Shown: positions 35,800-48,499 of the stretch, in pieces | Layout of the letters: the number at the start of each line of letters is the position of its first letter | Position numbering within the stretch: the first letter of the stretch is position 1 | Assembly: GCA_028023455.1 (NCBI GenBank) | Contig: JAQFVV010007256.1 | Coordinates: forward strand, 1 to 64,000 | DNA: 64,000 bases | Reading direction: 5' to 3' | Origin: Epiperipatus broadwayi | Lineage: Eukaryota; Onychophora; Udeonychophora; Euonychophora; Peripatidae | Notes under the pieces: model-generated | Told to the model about the DNA's origin: nothing | What the model saw: the letters and a program-made list of their open reading frames with translations, nothing else | The model's database searches: none | Made by a program: the position numbers and the translations under genes

Positions 35800-36630
35800 T
35801 TCACCTTTTTCACATATGCACTGTACTAATTTATATAAGTTCAACAATGCTATGTTGAGTACAGGAAAACTTTCAAACCCAAACACAAGATAAACTTTAT
35901 AAAGATAAGAGTGGTCATCTTATCTTGAACTTAAATTCTTATTTATATATGCCAATCTGAAGCATCTTAGTTTGAGAAAGTGAAGATATTACTTTGTTTC
36001 ACATTTACATTCATTTCTTTCATATATTAATATATGTGAAATTTATTCCAATTTATTACAAGTCAGTTTTAAGAATTAATAGAAACTATGTAATACTGAA
36101 ATTTATTTATCAAGCACAAAATCTTTTTAAATGATAGAATGGATCCATGAATCCATTCTATCTTTTAAAAAGATATTATCTTGTATTTGGAAAGGAGAGT
36201 ATTAATTATAATTAGCATTCAATCTGTAAAGCGCATGTGCAGTGGAATAAGCTACATTATTATTATAATTTATAAAAACATCATGCTATATAAATTAAAT
36301 ATTTACATATCTTTAGGTTTTTATTTGATTATGACATATTGTAAATTGTAAAAATTTTGCAAGTGTCATTGACAAAAATCATATTATAAGTAATTTAAAG
36401 TGATTAATTAAATCTTCATGCTCTCATTTCCAAATGCTTCAGATTTGCCTATACATATAGTTTAGGTGAAAAGAATAAAATGGATCCCTGGATCCATGCT
36501 ATCTTTTAAAAAGGCTTTATCTTGCATTTGGAAAGGAGAGTATTCATTATAATTAGCATTTGATCTGCAAAGCGCAAGTGCAGTGAAGTAAGCTACATTA
36601 TTATTATAATTTATAAAAAACATCACATTA
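35800..36630. repeat. Fold-back repeat complex with GGATCC-centred hairpin
   Basis: GAATGGATCCATGAATCCAT is a local palindrome near 36,137. The following unit (GGAAAGGAGAGTATTAATTA, AAAGCGCATGTGCAGTG, ATTATTATTATAATTTATAA) is repeated directly near 36,530-36,620. Parts of the order mirror the 30.7-31.7-kb repeat (cell: ..GCGCATGCACAATAG.. there, GCGCATGTGCAGTGG here), so it is a diverged relative. No coding capacity. Confidence 0.55.
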
Positions 36631-36639
36631 TATAAATTA

Positions 36640-38660
36640 AATATTTAAAATCTAAAATGTAAACTTTAAATTAAACACAGCTAAACAAAGAGAGTAAATC
36701 ACCATTATCCAGGCTATGACTTATAATACTCTAAATGTTAAACAAAGGATCAAGAAAAGAATGAATCCACCTATTTTTGGTAGCTCTGATGTTTATAAGC
36801 CTATTTTTGTCAACATTGTTGGTAATTCAGAGTGAAATTAATTTATCAACCAGATGGAATATTGTGTTATTAAACTCTTAATTAATTATACAAGGCTGGA
36901 GATAGAAGATTGACTTTTATAAAAATGCTAGGATACATTTTTCAAAAGTGATAAAACTTATTTTTAAATGAATTTATTAAGCATTGAACAAATAAATTTA
37001 CATCAAACATTTATTACTGGAATACTTATAATTCATGAATAAAGTAGTTAATTCTGTAAAACCACATTAAATGTTGGAATCAGACTATTAATATTTATAA
37101 TTAGGATAGTTGTTTTCTAGGTGCATTAAATTTTTTTTATTCATTTCCGTTTTTATTTAATCTAAATTATATTTACAACAAACTAAATATAAAGAATTTA
37201 TTTAATATTTTAAATTTATTAATGTTAAATAATGTAGCTGCTTATTGAGGTTTGTGCAAGAAATCATTAGCATTTCAATATTCTCAGGGTAAAAATAATT
37301 AAGTTATCAAAATCAAGTATTGGCCTATGACCCACGCTTGCAGATAAGTGATGAGATTAAAAAAATATACAAAATCACTTTAAATAAAACAGATGGTTTA
37401 TCTTTTATTTATAACATGTATTTTTTTTTCCTAGAGTGACAACAGTAACAAAATAACAAAGCATAATCTCCATTTTATTTCATAGGTTCTTAAACTGATT
37501 TCTATGAAATTCATATTGAGCAACATTTGGTAATGATAAATTTATTTAAGTTGTATTTGTGTTTGAATGAAGACCATTTATTTACTAGGAATAAAAAAGC
37601 ATAAGAAGAATAATAATAGTAGCATTTGCAAATACCAAAGATCAGAGATTTGTTCTTTAAAATCGGATTATACTAACTCTACAATTTTAAAAAAATAGTA
37701 TGATTCACTTTGGACTATATTAAATATATATTTCTTCTAACTACATTTCCCTCTTTTGGGATGCCCAAATATAGACCTATTAAAATAATTACTTTTATTT
37801 TGAAAATGACCCTCAAATATGTCTATTAATACCTTCATCCATATCACATTTAATTTTGAAAATCCAGTAAGAGATTTTATCCTCAAACTATAGTGGCTCT
37901 GATAAGTATCTTTTTATAATAAGCTCTCATAAAACTACAGGGATTTCTATGTTTATGCATATAGGCATTCAAATGTAAAATATTATTACAGCAGATATAC
38001 TCTTCAAACATATTTCATGATTATTACTCTAGCTACAAATTATTTGCCAGAAGAAGAAGAATGAGGAGAATGTTTAACATTTAATGTCATCTCTACAAAA
38101 GCACAAATGCTAACAAAATTTATTTAAGACAGTTTATTTTACATTATATGTAGATGCTATATATTAGGTATATATGTGTGTATTATAAAAAAAATAAAGA
38201 CAATATCTGGTAGAGCTCTGGTTTGTCATAACATACTAAAAATGTGAAATAACAAACATATATATACATTTCAGTTTTTTTTTAAAATCTTAATTGTATC
38301 TGATTTTTTTTTTTTCTTATTTTTTTTTAGATTATAAAATAGACAGTTATTTGAAAAGTTTATGTTTAAGCTGATTTTGATTCTATTAAGATAACAAATA
38401 GTTCTTTATTGATCAATACATAAAATTTGAATAGTTGAAGTTGGATTTTTTTAAGCATTCTTTCGGCAATTATACTGGAATAACTGTTAGAAATAAAGGA
38501 ATTATTTAAGATGCTTCTACCACCACATTTTAGTTCCATTCTCATTCTTTGATACATATTTGGTTTAAATAGAGTTTCTTTAATTTTTTTTGGTAGATAA
38601 AAAAAAATTATAGCAATATCAAAGTTTATTTATTATTTCTTCTCTCAGATAAAATAGTAA
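36640..38660. other. Intronic DNA, no feature seen
   Basis: Two kilobases of AT-rich DNA without a recognised gene or repeat. Confidence 0.4.
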
Positions 38661-38672
38661 TTCAAAAACAAG

Positions 38673-38807
38673 CTAAAAGTGTGATTTCTGCATCTCCTTT
38701 TTCTTTATTGCATCATTGATCACTATGACATTTTTAGCTTTATATTCTTCAAACTCTATTGTTAATTCACGTCTGTCAGTTATTAAAAAAACCTTTTCTT
38801 CAGACAT
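38673..38807 (-). CDS. 44-codon ORF, unknown; possibly a retrocopy or exon fragment
   Basis: The minus strand reads MSEEKVFLITDRRELTIEFE, then EYKAKNVIVINDAIKKKEMQ, then KSHF and a stop. The composition (balanced charges, Val/Ile alternation) is less AT-driven than other short ORFs here. I do not recognise a family. It lies in the GGT intron on the opposite strand. It could be a transposon-derived or chance ORF. Confidence 0.25.
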   Translation of the reverse strand: MSEEKVFLITDRRELTIEFEEYKAKNVIVINDAIKKKEMQKSHF

Positions 38808-39843
38808 TTTAGAATTGTTTTTAAAAAGTATTATAAATATTTAAAAGAGATTTAAACAATTTAAAATACAAACAGAAATAAACACATATATAAATCACAA
38901 AATTTTTTTTTGTTGACAAATAAATAAGTTCATCTGAATATGTTTTAATCTTTTAATTATTAGCATTTTTCTAAAGCAATTTTCATATAATTTTTTTATT
39001 TACTTTGTATATATTATTATCATTGCCAATTCAACAATCATAAACAAATAAACGTTCGTCATGGAAATGGGAAAGAGACAAGGAAGATAATAACACACAA
39101 AAAAAATTTCACGGAAAAAAAATTGAAATATTTTCCACCATTATCTTCAAAGATATCACAATGTGTATTAAATAATTAACTCTATAAAGGATGATATATA
39201 TATATCCAACTAATACAAATATCCATTATCTTTTACTAATAAATAACAGAACTTTGTGCATAATTAAAAAAACCTCTGTCTTCTTTCATCCTCTTTTAGC
39301 GTTTTTTAAAATATATATATTTATCAATATCATACTCAACTGTAAGGATTGATCCTTCCAATCCTTATATATATATAAAATGTTTTTAAATCAATTGTTG
39401 ATGGGAAAATATGAATCAAATTTCTAGTGCATGTGTTTCACAATTTTATATATATAAAATTTCTATATTATTAATTATTAATATATATATATACAAGTGT
39501 ACAGTGAATAAGTATGCAATTAATGCATTACAGTTATATGTCATTATATTACGAAAGAATGCATTTGTATGTCATCTATTAATTCATTGTTTAATTAATA
39601 TATGATATATAACAATTGCTGAAGGAGATTTCTTTGAAACTGATTTTATGAGTCTTGCATTTTTTTAATCCATAATTCAGAATTTAGCTATTATTCACAC
39701 TATAACATCTCATCTTATATATTGTGTAATAATTAAATAATAAAAAACAGAGAACGTAATATTTATATATTCTACACATGTTCATAGAAATTTCTTTGAA
39801 ATGTTTCTACTTATCACTAATTATTAAGAAATATCGTTTTTAG

Positions 39844-39966
39844 AGATGTGTTGATAGAAGGTGGGTCAGCTGCAGATGCTTCCATAGCAGCATTAATTTG
39901 CGTTGGTCTTATGAACTCACACAGTGCAGGTATTGGAGGAGGATTTCTGATGACTATATATGACAG
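39844..39966 (+). CDS. GGT1: Gamma-glutamyltransferase, second recognised exon
   Basis: The exon follows GTTTTTAG and ends GACAG|GTAATA. Its 123 nt encode [20 protein letters not shown] and then [20 protein letters not shown]. This is the highly conserved GGSAxDAAIAAxxCxGxxxxHSxGIGGGxFxxIY block of GGT/gamma-glutamyltranspeptidases, closer to vertebrate GGT1 than GGT5 (NxHSxGIGGG). The first base completes the Arg codon begun in the exon at 28,895, and two bases of an Arg codon remain at the end. The region belongs to the large subunit. The catalytic Thr and small subunit are not in the window, so the following intron is at least 24 kb unless a short exon was missed. Confidence 0.92.
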
Positions 39967-40040
39967 GTAATAAAAAAAATATTTTTATTGACTATTTATG
40001 ACAGGTAAAAAGTATATATGAATTTTTTTCTATGTCAATT
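39967..40040 (+). promoter_or_regulatory. Duplicated 5' splice site downstream of the GGT exon
   Basis: The last 15 exon bases and the donor (GACTATATATGACAG|GTAA) are repeated 38 bases later as GACTATTTATGACAG|GTAA (second donor at 40,004/40,005). Use of the second site would add 38 bases, starting with an in-frame TAA stop. The duplication is seen; alternative use is inferred. Confidence 0.7.
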
Positions 40041-40866
40041 ATTTTAATTTTTTTTATTAAATAAAATCAAACTGAAGAGGTTAATGCATTTGCTATGGTT
40101 ATTGTTTATAGTGTAACCAACCAACATTTTTAAGTAGCTAAAATTTTTTAAAAAGCCTGAACTGACTAGTAGTTAATACAATTAGTATCTAATTATTGAT
40201 CAATAAATTAGAATCCTTGTATTTTTAGTTAGAGAGTAAATTTAAAAAAAAATTAAACAGACGTTTAAAATAGGAAGTAGTACCAATTTTTTTTTATATA
40301 GCTTCCATTATAGTTTGTTTAAAAATATTTCATAATCATTTTAAATAAAAAAAAAAATGTTATTATACATTAATGGTTTTCAACTTTGAAATTCAGAAAT
40401 TTTAAAAAAATTTCAACTATCAGGTTTTGATTATTTTAGTTAAAATGTTAAAAATATAAATAATAAAGCATATTTTACTATATATTGAAAATTTATTAGT
40501 TTGTGTGTGTATGTATACACATGCATGCATCTACTAACTGTTAAAGCATTTTGATGCATATCGTCACTAGAATTCTAAAACAGGTAATAACAATTGAAGA
40601 TCATGGCTGATAATTTGTCATTATTTGCATTTTGGCTTAATATAAATTATTGTAGCATTTAAATATATATTTAAGTTTTAATTATAAGCTTTGCATACAT
40701 CAAGAGACCGTGTTCATTTTTTTTACATTTTTATTTAAATAGTCAATTGAATGGAATTATTGCATCCACTGTCACTTAGGTGATAAAACCTCACACGATT
40801 TTTTGGAAACATAACATATAGTATTTATTTATTTATTATTTTTATTTCAACAGAATAATAAAAATT

Positions 40867-40971
40867 GTCAAGCATTGTTAGCTGAGAGATCAGCACAGCC
40901 ACATTGCAAGCAAGCAGTTGTTTGCAGATGGTTGTTGCAGGTTCGCCTCCCGGCTGATGCTATGACATATG
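40867..40971 (+). repeat. tRNA-derived SINE (short, third family)
   Basis: TTAGCTGAGAGATCAGC (A-box-like), TTGCAAGCAAGCAG (anticodon-arm-like) and GCAGGTTCGCCTCCCGGC (B-box) are followed by a short tail and an A-run. A second copy is at 62,626. Compact tRNA-like length of about 100 bases. Confidence 0.75.
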
Positions 40972-41694
40972 GAAAAAAAAACTTTTAGTAGTGAAATAAA
41001 GCAAGTAGTAATTGAATAGTTTGATACCTAGAAGGTCACAAGACATCTTAGCACTATAAGTGGCAGAGTTGAGCTATAATCTATGGATCTTTAGTTTTGA
41101 GTCATCCATTGTGCCATTGCTTTGAAACATGCAATAAATTAGAAAAATGAATAGGGAAGTTAAAAAAAGTGCATGAATTTATTCTTTTTATAAAGGCTTC
41201 AGCTGATTCAGTTAATAAAAGTAGATGATTTCTGCAATGTCTATCACATTTTTTAATTATTGATCTAATAATAGAGACAAATGATTTTAAACTCATTTTG
41301 AATATCACTAGAATTGTATGTGCATTGTTATAACAGAACTATAAAAAACTAAATCCACATGTTTTGCACATATGGAAAGACTCCGATCTATCAATCTCTT
41401 GTCAAGTAATATATCCTTCTAATAAGTCAGATTGAAAACTGTTAAAAAGTCACATATTTGAATAATTCTCTATAATTAGAACTTTAATGTTGTTTCATAA
41501 GCCTCACTGATTTCTCATGTTTGCATCAGTGAGTCAGTGATAGAATTTTATTTCTAAAGATCACAATGTGAGTGCTACAGTATAGAAGCAAAGTATACTA
41601 AAAGATGGCTTAAAATCAATAAGACATCATATGATTCTAGTTTGCATAATGATGTTTATTAGCAGATTTTTTTTTTCTTTTCACAGATACACCA

Positions 41695-41790
41695 CCTAAT
41701 GTACACTTTAATAATCACTGATGAAAGCCATAAGTGAGAAATTAGTCTGGGTATATTGAATATGTTAGTACTGCTATCTGGCAACCATTA
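41695..41790 (+). repeat. Fragment of a hammerhead-like terminal-repeat family
   Basis: CACTGATGAAAGCCATAAGT, GAGAAATTAGTC and TGGGTATATTG match copies at 56,250-56,410 (-), 56,705-56,990 and 61,580-61,735 (-). It may be a terminal repeat of another Penelope-like element. Confidence 0.45.
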
Positions 41791-42539
41791 ATAACTAAAA
41801 CTTACCCTTGGTGATATAACATGGTGAACAAAAAGTAATTTGATAAATTAAGATTTCTGGCTTGCTAGTCACATTTTCTACTACTAAACTTATAAATCTA
41901 ATGACCAGAAACTTTCAAATATTTAAATAATTTAAACCTAAACAAAAAAAAAAAAGTCCTGTTGGAATTGATTTGTTTGTAGATACTGAACTTTGACATC
42001 AATGCAGATAATACGTATATAATAGTCAAATTTTCTGCACTAAACATTGTTTTAGCTCATTTACTAACTAATTTGCATTTTAATGAAGTAATGTCTTTTG
42101 CTCAAAGTAAGATGGGGTTGTGGATATTATTACAAATTTAATTTTTTATGAAATATTAATGATATTCCTAAGATTAATATATAAAAGATGGAATTATATT
42201 TTAGATTATGTATTTTTTATTACATTTTAATAATAATTTTTGTGATAATATTGACTTTTTGTTTTCTATTCTAATGGATACCAGAAGTTGATTTTATTTC
42301 TATATCTATTCAAACAATTTTAGTTTGAAACAAGATATCTACAATTATAATTATTAGGATATTGATTTAAGAATATTTAAAATATTAATATTACAACATA
42401 TATAAATGTTTAATGTTCATAATTTTTAAAATAAATTTGCTGTTAATATATACATATTTTTTTAATCAAATTTGAGACATTAAATTAGTTAAGAAGAAAT
42501 TAAATATAATTATTTTATACCCTAGTTATGAAAATACAC

Positions 42540-42562
42540 TCATATATATATATATCATCCAC

Positions 42563-42596
<34 letters not shown>
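42540..42596. repeat. (TA)n microsatellite
   Basis: Two AT/TA dinucleotide runs separated by CATCCACAG. Confidence 0.9.
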
Positions 42597-42599
<3 letters not shown>

Positions 42600-42860
42600 G
42601 AAAGGACTTGAACTCAGACTTTCAATAATATTGACATCAACATTGTCCATTAAAATTTGAAGATTTTCTATATTAATACAAACTGAGCACTGATTGTATA
42701 TATGTCTGGAAGATGGTGATCCAGACCAAATGATGAGTGATGTTTCAGCACAAAATATGTCTGTTGAAGATTGCATGTATGCTGTCATGATTTTGGTTTA
42801 TAAGTTGGAATGCATAGTGGTAGGGAGCTTGAAAGTCTGAATTCAAGTCCCTTCTAATTA
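42596..42860. repeat. Fold-back pair of tRNA-related SINE (first family)
   Basis: The left end GGACTTGAACTCAGACTTTC is the reverse complement of GAAAGTCTGAATTCAAGTCC at the right end (about 42,829). The body carries AACTGAGCACTGATTGTATA and ACCAAATGATGAGTGATG as in the other copies. The left half is an abbreviated inverted copy. Confidence 0.65.
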
Positions 42861-42949
42861 CATTAAGTTTAGTATAGACAATATACTTATATTTGAATAT
42901 TACATATTCAAACTGTATTATTCCATGTATTTAAATGGACATATGAAGA

Positions 42950-43325
42950 TCCTATAGGTGAGGGATCAGAGTCACTTAAAGTCAACATGGGTATGGCAAT
43001 AATATTGACATGAACAAGGGCTTTGATTGTTCCATCATTACATTTTCAATGATATGAATGGCTGAAGAGTTGGAGTGTGGAGAAGATTGAAGCTTGTCTA
43101 TTAAAGTATAAAGATTTCCTATCATATTTTAACTGAGCACTGATTGCATATATGTGTGGGAGATCATGATCTGAAACAACTGATGAGTCTGCTTTAGCAT
43201 GAAATGTGTATATTGGAGATCATTCATCTTTTTCACATGTATGTGGTCATGGGTTTTGGTTGTATAAGATGGAATGCACAGTTGTAGGGAGCTTGAAAAT
43301 CTGAGTTCAATTTCCTTCCAATTAC
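42950..43325 (+). repeat. tRNA-related SINE (first family), near full length
   Basis: In order it holds AGGGATCAGAGTCACTTAAA and GTCAACATGGG, then CATTAAAG-like, ACTGAGCACTGATTGCATA and ACTGATGAGTCTGC. It ends with a tRNA-like segment (GGTTGTATAAGATGGAATG, then GAGTTCAATTTCC). Matches 63,520-63,895 along its whole length. Confidence 0.7.
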
Positions 43326-43379
43326 ATTAGTTTAGTATAGACAATACACTTATATTTGAATATTGTATATATGTAAATA

Positions 43380-43540
43380 TTAAAAACCAAAAGCTAAACT
43401 AGTCAATAAAGTAATTAAAATTATCTCAAATTCAAAATTAAATAAGACTAGCCAAAGAAAATAAACTCTATAATACAACCACTAGTTTCCTGCCAAAGCA
43501 GACTTCTCAAGTGCAAAGAACTAAAAACATATCTCCACCA
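43380..43540 (+). repeat. Dispersed repeat, family shared with 57,970-59,965
   Basis: AAAGCTAAACTAGTCAATAA, then GACTAGCCAAAGAAAATAAA and GCAGACTTCTCAAGTGCAAAG match the arm of the large palindrome near 57,990-58,125. The 3' part of the same family (TAATAATAAAGTTTCTTTAA, CAAAGAAGACAACTTTAGC) is at about 43,930-44,045, split by the SINE at 43,545. Confidence 0.6.
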
Positions 43541-43544
43541 CAGG

Positions 43545-43850
43545 GTTTAGGCATTCCATCATTGGTTTTTCAATGAAATGAATGGTTTAATTGTTAGAGG
43601 GGTGAGAAGATTGAAGCCTGTCCATTAAAGTTTAAGGAATTGTTATCTTAATATAAGCTGAGCACTGATTGTATATATATATATATGTGTGTGGGAGAGA
43701 TTATGATCTGACCAACTGATGAGTATTGGTTTAGCATAAAAAATATAAATTTGGAGATATTTTTTTACATATGTGTGGTCATGTGCATTAGTTGGTTGAG
43801 AAGGAGTGGAAGATAAATAAAAGCTAAAAATCCTAAGTTAAAATCGCTCT
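43545..43850 (+). repeat. tRNA-related SINE (first family)
   Basis: Contains TTAGGCATTCCATCATTGG, CTGAGCACTGATTGTATATA, GACCAACTGATGAGTATTGG and a degraded tRNA-like end. It interrupts the repeat at 43,380-44,045, so it inserted later. Confidence 0.65.
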
Positions 43851-44702
43851 ATTTACTATAGTAAATATTCAGCATACTAAATGAATAGGTTAACTACAAA
43901 TACATAGTAATATTACCCACTCTCAAATAAATCAATTGCTTCAGAACTATAAATTTTTAATAATAAAGTTTCTTTAATTTTTTTTATTTCATTTCTTTCA
44001 AAGAAGACAACTTTAGCTTCATAAAAACTAAAAGTGTGTCCTGTATTTCTTTTATATATATATAAAATGAAACATTTTTAATAAATAGGAATTTTATTTT
44101 TAAAATCTAGTTCAAATTTCAAACCATGATATTTCCAAGAAAAATAACCAATTAAATTTGTTGTGCTGGCTGAAATAATAATATATATTAGCATTATTTT
44201 TTGTTGAAAGTCAGTCCTTTTGCTGAAATGTTAAAAGTAACTATATAGACAAGCAATTGTGTTTTATATATAATAATAATCTTACCTAATGCATACCAAT
44301 GAATAGGCAAATTTATTGAAATAAAAAACACAACTAATAATTAAATCAATGGATATGCCACCCAGTACGACAGAAAAACATTACAATAGTATTATTCTTG
44401 ACATTATTAAATAGAATTTTTTTATTGTTTATTGTAATTAGTTTGAAACCAAATTTGTGCTGATATAGTAATTGTATTGTAATTATTTTAATATAACAAA
44501 AATATTAATTTATCCCTTTCTACCCTCTTCCCCCCCTTTTTTTTTATCAAATCTATTTTTAAAAATTAATGCATATTTTATTTTTATTTATGTATTGGTT
44601 TTTAAAAACTATTGCAAACTTCATTTTAGCTAATTTAGCCTGAAAACAAAATTTATTCTTAAAAGTTTTCATTTACTATATTTAGTAAGAAAATATTAGA
44701 AA

Positions 44703-45948
44703 AAATGGTACTGTTCTATTAGCATGTTGAAACCACTTGAGGGTGTTGATCCCATCCAAATGCATATAAATATGTTGTTTAGTGGGCTGCAGTCAAACCA
44801 AATAGCCACAACTTTTTTTATGTTTTAATTAATGGCTTGCTTTGTTTTGCGCAGTTTGTGTGAGTGCAAACAATAGTATCTTTTAACAATGTTAACACTT
44901 CACTATCATACTATTTCAGGGTGAATGGATTTAAAGTTTGCAGAACTATTGTAATCTGCATTCAAAAGTAATTACAGTACAACTTACCTAATGTAATATT
45001 AAAAAGTAATAATTATAAGCCCATTATTCCACTTCCAAACCCAACATGTAAGGTGTAAATAATTAGAACAGGTTACAGGAAACACAATTTCACTGTTCTC
45101 CTGAAAAAAGTCATGCTTCACAAGAACACCCATGAGAATTAAAATGTGTGACTGTAAAATTCATTGTAGTTATATCCAGAGACAAAAAGAAATTGTAAAA
45201 AGAATATATTTCTTAATCTTAAAGAAAAAAAAACAATAGAGTTCGAAAATTATTAATCGTTATTAATAGGTGTGCCATTAATGTTATCCAACATACCTTA
45301 CTAAGTCACATATTCTTTCAAAGATAACTATTGGAATAAATAATGATTAATTTTCCTTTTCAAAAGTGACCAAAAAAAAATCAAATACAGTTCAGTAATT
45401 AAAGCATTCTCAGTTTTTCCACCACAATGTAGTTAGTTATCTGTCAAGCAATAATAGTAGACTTTTTAAAGTTTGCAGGGGAGCGGGGGGGGTATTTTTC
45501 AATCATAAAGCACTGATGTACATGGGGAATTCTACTAGAATAGGATATTTGCAATAACATCTGTTAATTGATAAGTTTTAATTCTTGCAGATGTGAAAAG
45601 GCATACCATCTCCCCCCCCACATTGCAGGACTAAAATGAAATTTGTAGGTACTTGTTAAAGGTTTAAATTTATCATCATAAAATTGTTAACTGAATAAAT
45701 TTGACAGTAATTTATTAAGGAAATCAATCAATGAATTACATTAACCATATGATAAAATGTCTGAGTGTTAAAAATTTCTCATAGTTATATCCAGAGACAA
45801 AAAAAAAGTGAATTACGTTAACCTGTATGATTCTTCTTCTTATTATTTAACAAATAAGGTGGTGGTCCCAGTAACATTATATTTATGTGCATTTTCATAG
45901 AAACAATGCCATCAAGTGATTTCAATATGCTAATAGAACAGTACCGAA
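44703..45948. mobile_element. About 1.25-kb TIR element (unclassified DNA transposon), copy 1
   Basis: The left end GGTACTGTTCTATTAGCATG and TTGAAACCACTTGAGGG faces its reverse complement CTAATAGAACAGTACC at the right (to 45,946). The right arm continues CCATCAAGTGATTTCAATATG inward. The interior carries a G-run near 45,487 and a C-run near 45,605 and has no long ORF. The end sequence resembles that of the element at 52,035. Confidence 0.65.
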
Positions 45949-48029
45949 AAAACTGATCAAAAAGACTAAAACTATGGTACTCATGTGTGTTATACTTAAT
46001 AATTTACAGACTTTTATTTGAATATATATATAAATTTATTTTCTGTTCTATGTTTTAATGTTTTTTTAGACTGTGAGTATATTCAATATTAAATAAAAAT
46101 GTTATTTAAGCAAATTAATATTAATGAAGTATGAGGGTTCTTTCAGGTTAATTTGTCAATAATAGAGCTTCCACACTGCAGAGAGATTAATCTATCTCCT
46201 TTTATAGTTTTTAAAAAACATAACACAGTGCTGATAGTAATACATTTTTACACATTTATAATCGTAAATTACTTTTAAATAGTAATAAAAAGTCAATGTT
46301 TTGTTTTTTTGCCTTTTATTTCTGTAATGGTGCATTTAAAATTCAAATTATTTCAGCAGGCTAGCCCACCTTTGCACTTACACCTACACAATCCTTAGCT
46401 TATAGATTGTTTAAGTACAAATTCCTATTACACAAATTTATAAATGTACATTTTATAATTATAAATATTTATTTCTAATATGTAAATGTATATCTAATGG
46501 ATTAACAAATAATTAGTTGAGTTAATTTTAAAATATATTTCAAAATAAAATAAAATAAATATAAAATATATATCTGCATGGAGTGTATTTTTTCAACTCT
46601 TAACCATTGTGAAAAACAGAAATATATTATTTAAATTTTCTCATTGAATAATAGTTTTCCTAAATAAAGTTTATGAAAAGATATAACATATGTTAGGTAG
46701 CAATATCTCTCTATGTATCCCACAGTGTATAGATAGCACATTTACTTATCTATTTGCTATTCTGATAACCTCTTTTTAAATATTGGCTGGATAAATTTTT
46801 TCTTCAGGTTCCAATATGATTTACAATTTATAGTAAGCTAACTCAGTTGACAATTCAATACTGATCAGAAAATGGGAATTTAGCTATTCTTAGCTAGAGA
46901 AGAAAACACTGGTGGAATACTATTCAAATCTTCATTGACGATTGGCAAACTTGGTGAATACTGTCTTCTTTATTCAATGAGGGAGTGTTGGAAAGACTTT
47001 TCTTGTGCAATGGGTTATGTAGAAGCTGTTTTATCTGTTTATTTACTATACTGTATTTGGTCCTAATTTGGAAATAATGCTAGTCAGTTTAGTTTAAAAG
47101 TAGATTACAAGAAAAATAAAAATGGATAGGAAAGTGGCCAATATTTTTAACAATTTATGTATGATCAATTATTACATGTATTAATATATATATACATATG
47201 ATATATGAACAATTACTGTATGTATTAATATTCATGTTATTTTCATTTTCCTTATCTTATTTGTAATTGATTTGCTTTAATGTACTATAAATCTGAATTT
47301 ACTAGCTGAAAGTGGTTGGTTGCTATCAACAAAATTAATATAAGAAATAAACCTTTATTTAGCCAACATTCAAAATGTTAAAGCAAACCAATTATATGTA
47401 TTAATATATTTAGACAATTACTATATGTATCAATATTGTAATGATCACTTTTTCCTTCTTTTCTTCCTTCTTTAGTTTTTCCTTTCATAGTTCAATGCCA
47501 TTAAATTTCATACAGAATTTAGATGAATAAGATTGAATTAAAATCCACTCTTTTTTATAACATATTGTATGTTTCTTATAATGTAACATAAAAAATTATC
47601 TTAATACTAATAATACAAAATATAATAATAATTATAAGTAGTTCCATTGCCCTGCTTCTTTCTTCCTTTCATAGCCTTGTCTTCAATATTTCTTTGATTT
47701 TTCTCCATGGACATTCATATTCAGTAATTTATATCCAACTTAGATCAATGGATTATAAAATTCTATGATATCATCATTAAATGACGCTATTTCTAAGACG
47801 ACACAAGAAAAGAACTTCTAGCCATTATTTCTTTGGGTGTATCTATAATTATTTCCATACCAGTTAATTAAGTTCAAGTCTGTTTTTTTCTGTTTTTATA
47901 TTACTTAAGTTTAAAGTTTATTTTATGACTATTTTTCTTTCATTGCTTTTTTTCTTTAATTATTTTATTTTAAAGTCTGATTAATCTAACTCAGTGGGCC
48001 TTTATTATTGTTATTACACTTAAGTGTGA
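45949..48029. other. No gene seen
   Basis: AT-rich DNA without a supported ORF. Short inverted and direct repeats of ATGTATTAATAT occur at 47,170-47,440. Confidence 0.4.
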
Positions 48030-48270
48030 TTTTGTTAGGTATTAGATTTACTACAAATTGATATGTGTATGCTTTGAACTCAGTCATTTTACAAGAAGTA
48101 TTCTGTGGCTCAAAATGAAAAGCTAAGGGAATAAAAGTATAAGAAGATTATTTAAGTCTCCTAGATTTTGCAGTTAATGTGATTCTTTTTACAAATAATG
48201 CTTCAGAGCTTCAGGAAATGTTGCAAGAGTTGTCAGAAGAAAGTAAAACATAGGACTAAATAATCAAATA
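48030..48270 (+). pseudogene. RTE-type LINE reverse transcriptase fragment
   Basis: Across stops the plus strand reads ALNSVILQEVFCGSK, KGIKV, EDYLSLLDFAVNVILFTNNA and SELQEMLQELSEESK. This is the region around motif C of RTE elements (FADDIVL), with the two Asp changed to Val-Asn. Same family as 12,440-13,320. Confidence 0.75.
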
Positions 48271-48499
48271 AATGCATTACTAATAATTTAGTAGCTAAGA
48301 TTATCATAATATTTCTAACTCAGTTATAAGCATTAAACTCAAATATTAATAATCTATCTCTTTTTAATTATTACTAAAAACGTACATATTAATCTTTAAC
48401 TGAATTTATAAAGTTTATATTTGGAATAAAAATAATATGATAATCTTTAGCTAGTAAATGTTTAGCAATAATCATTAACATATTTTATTCTAATGTGGA

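Larger units (their letters stand above)
29108..39843 (+). other. Intron of the GGT gene (10.7 kb)
   Basis: It starts GTAAGTAATG and ends ATCGTTTTTAG. It is filled with Penelope-like element debris, SINEs and fold-back repeats listed separately. The stretches 29,120-30,720 and 36,640-38,660 hold nothing I recognise. Confidence 0.85.

Noticed and set aside
40867-40971. Functional tRNA gene
   Set aside because: A- and B-box-like parts are present but no cloverleaf can be drawn, it ends in an A-run, and a second copy with target duplication (62,626) shows that it is a SINE.
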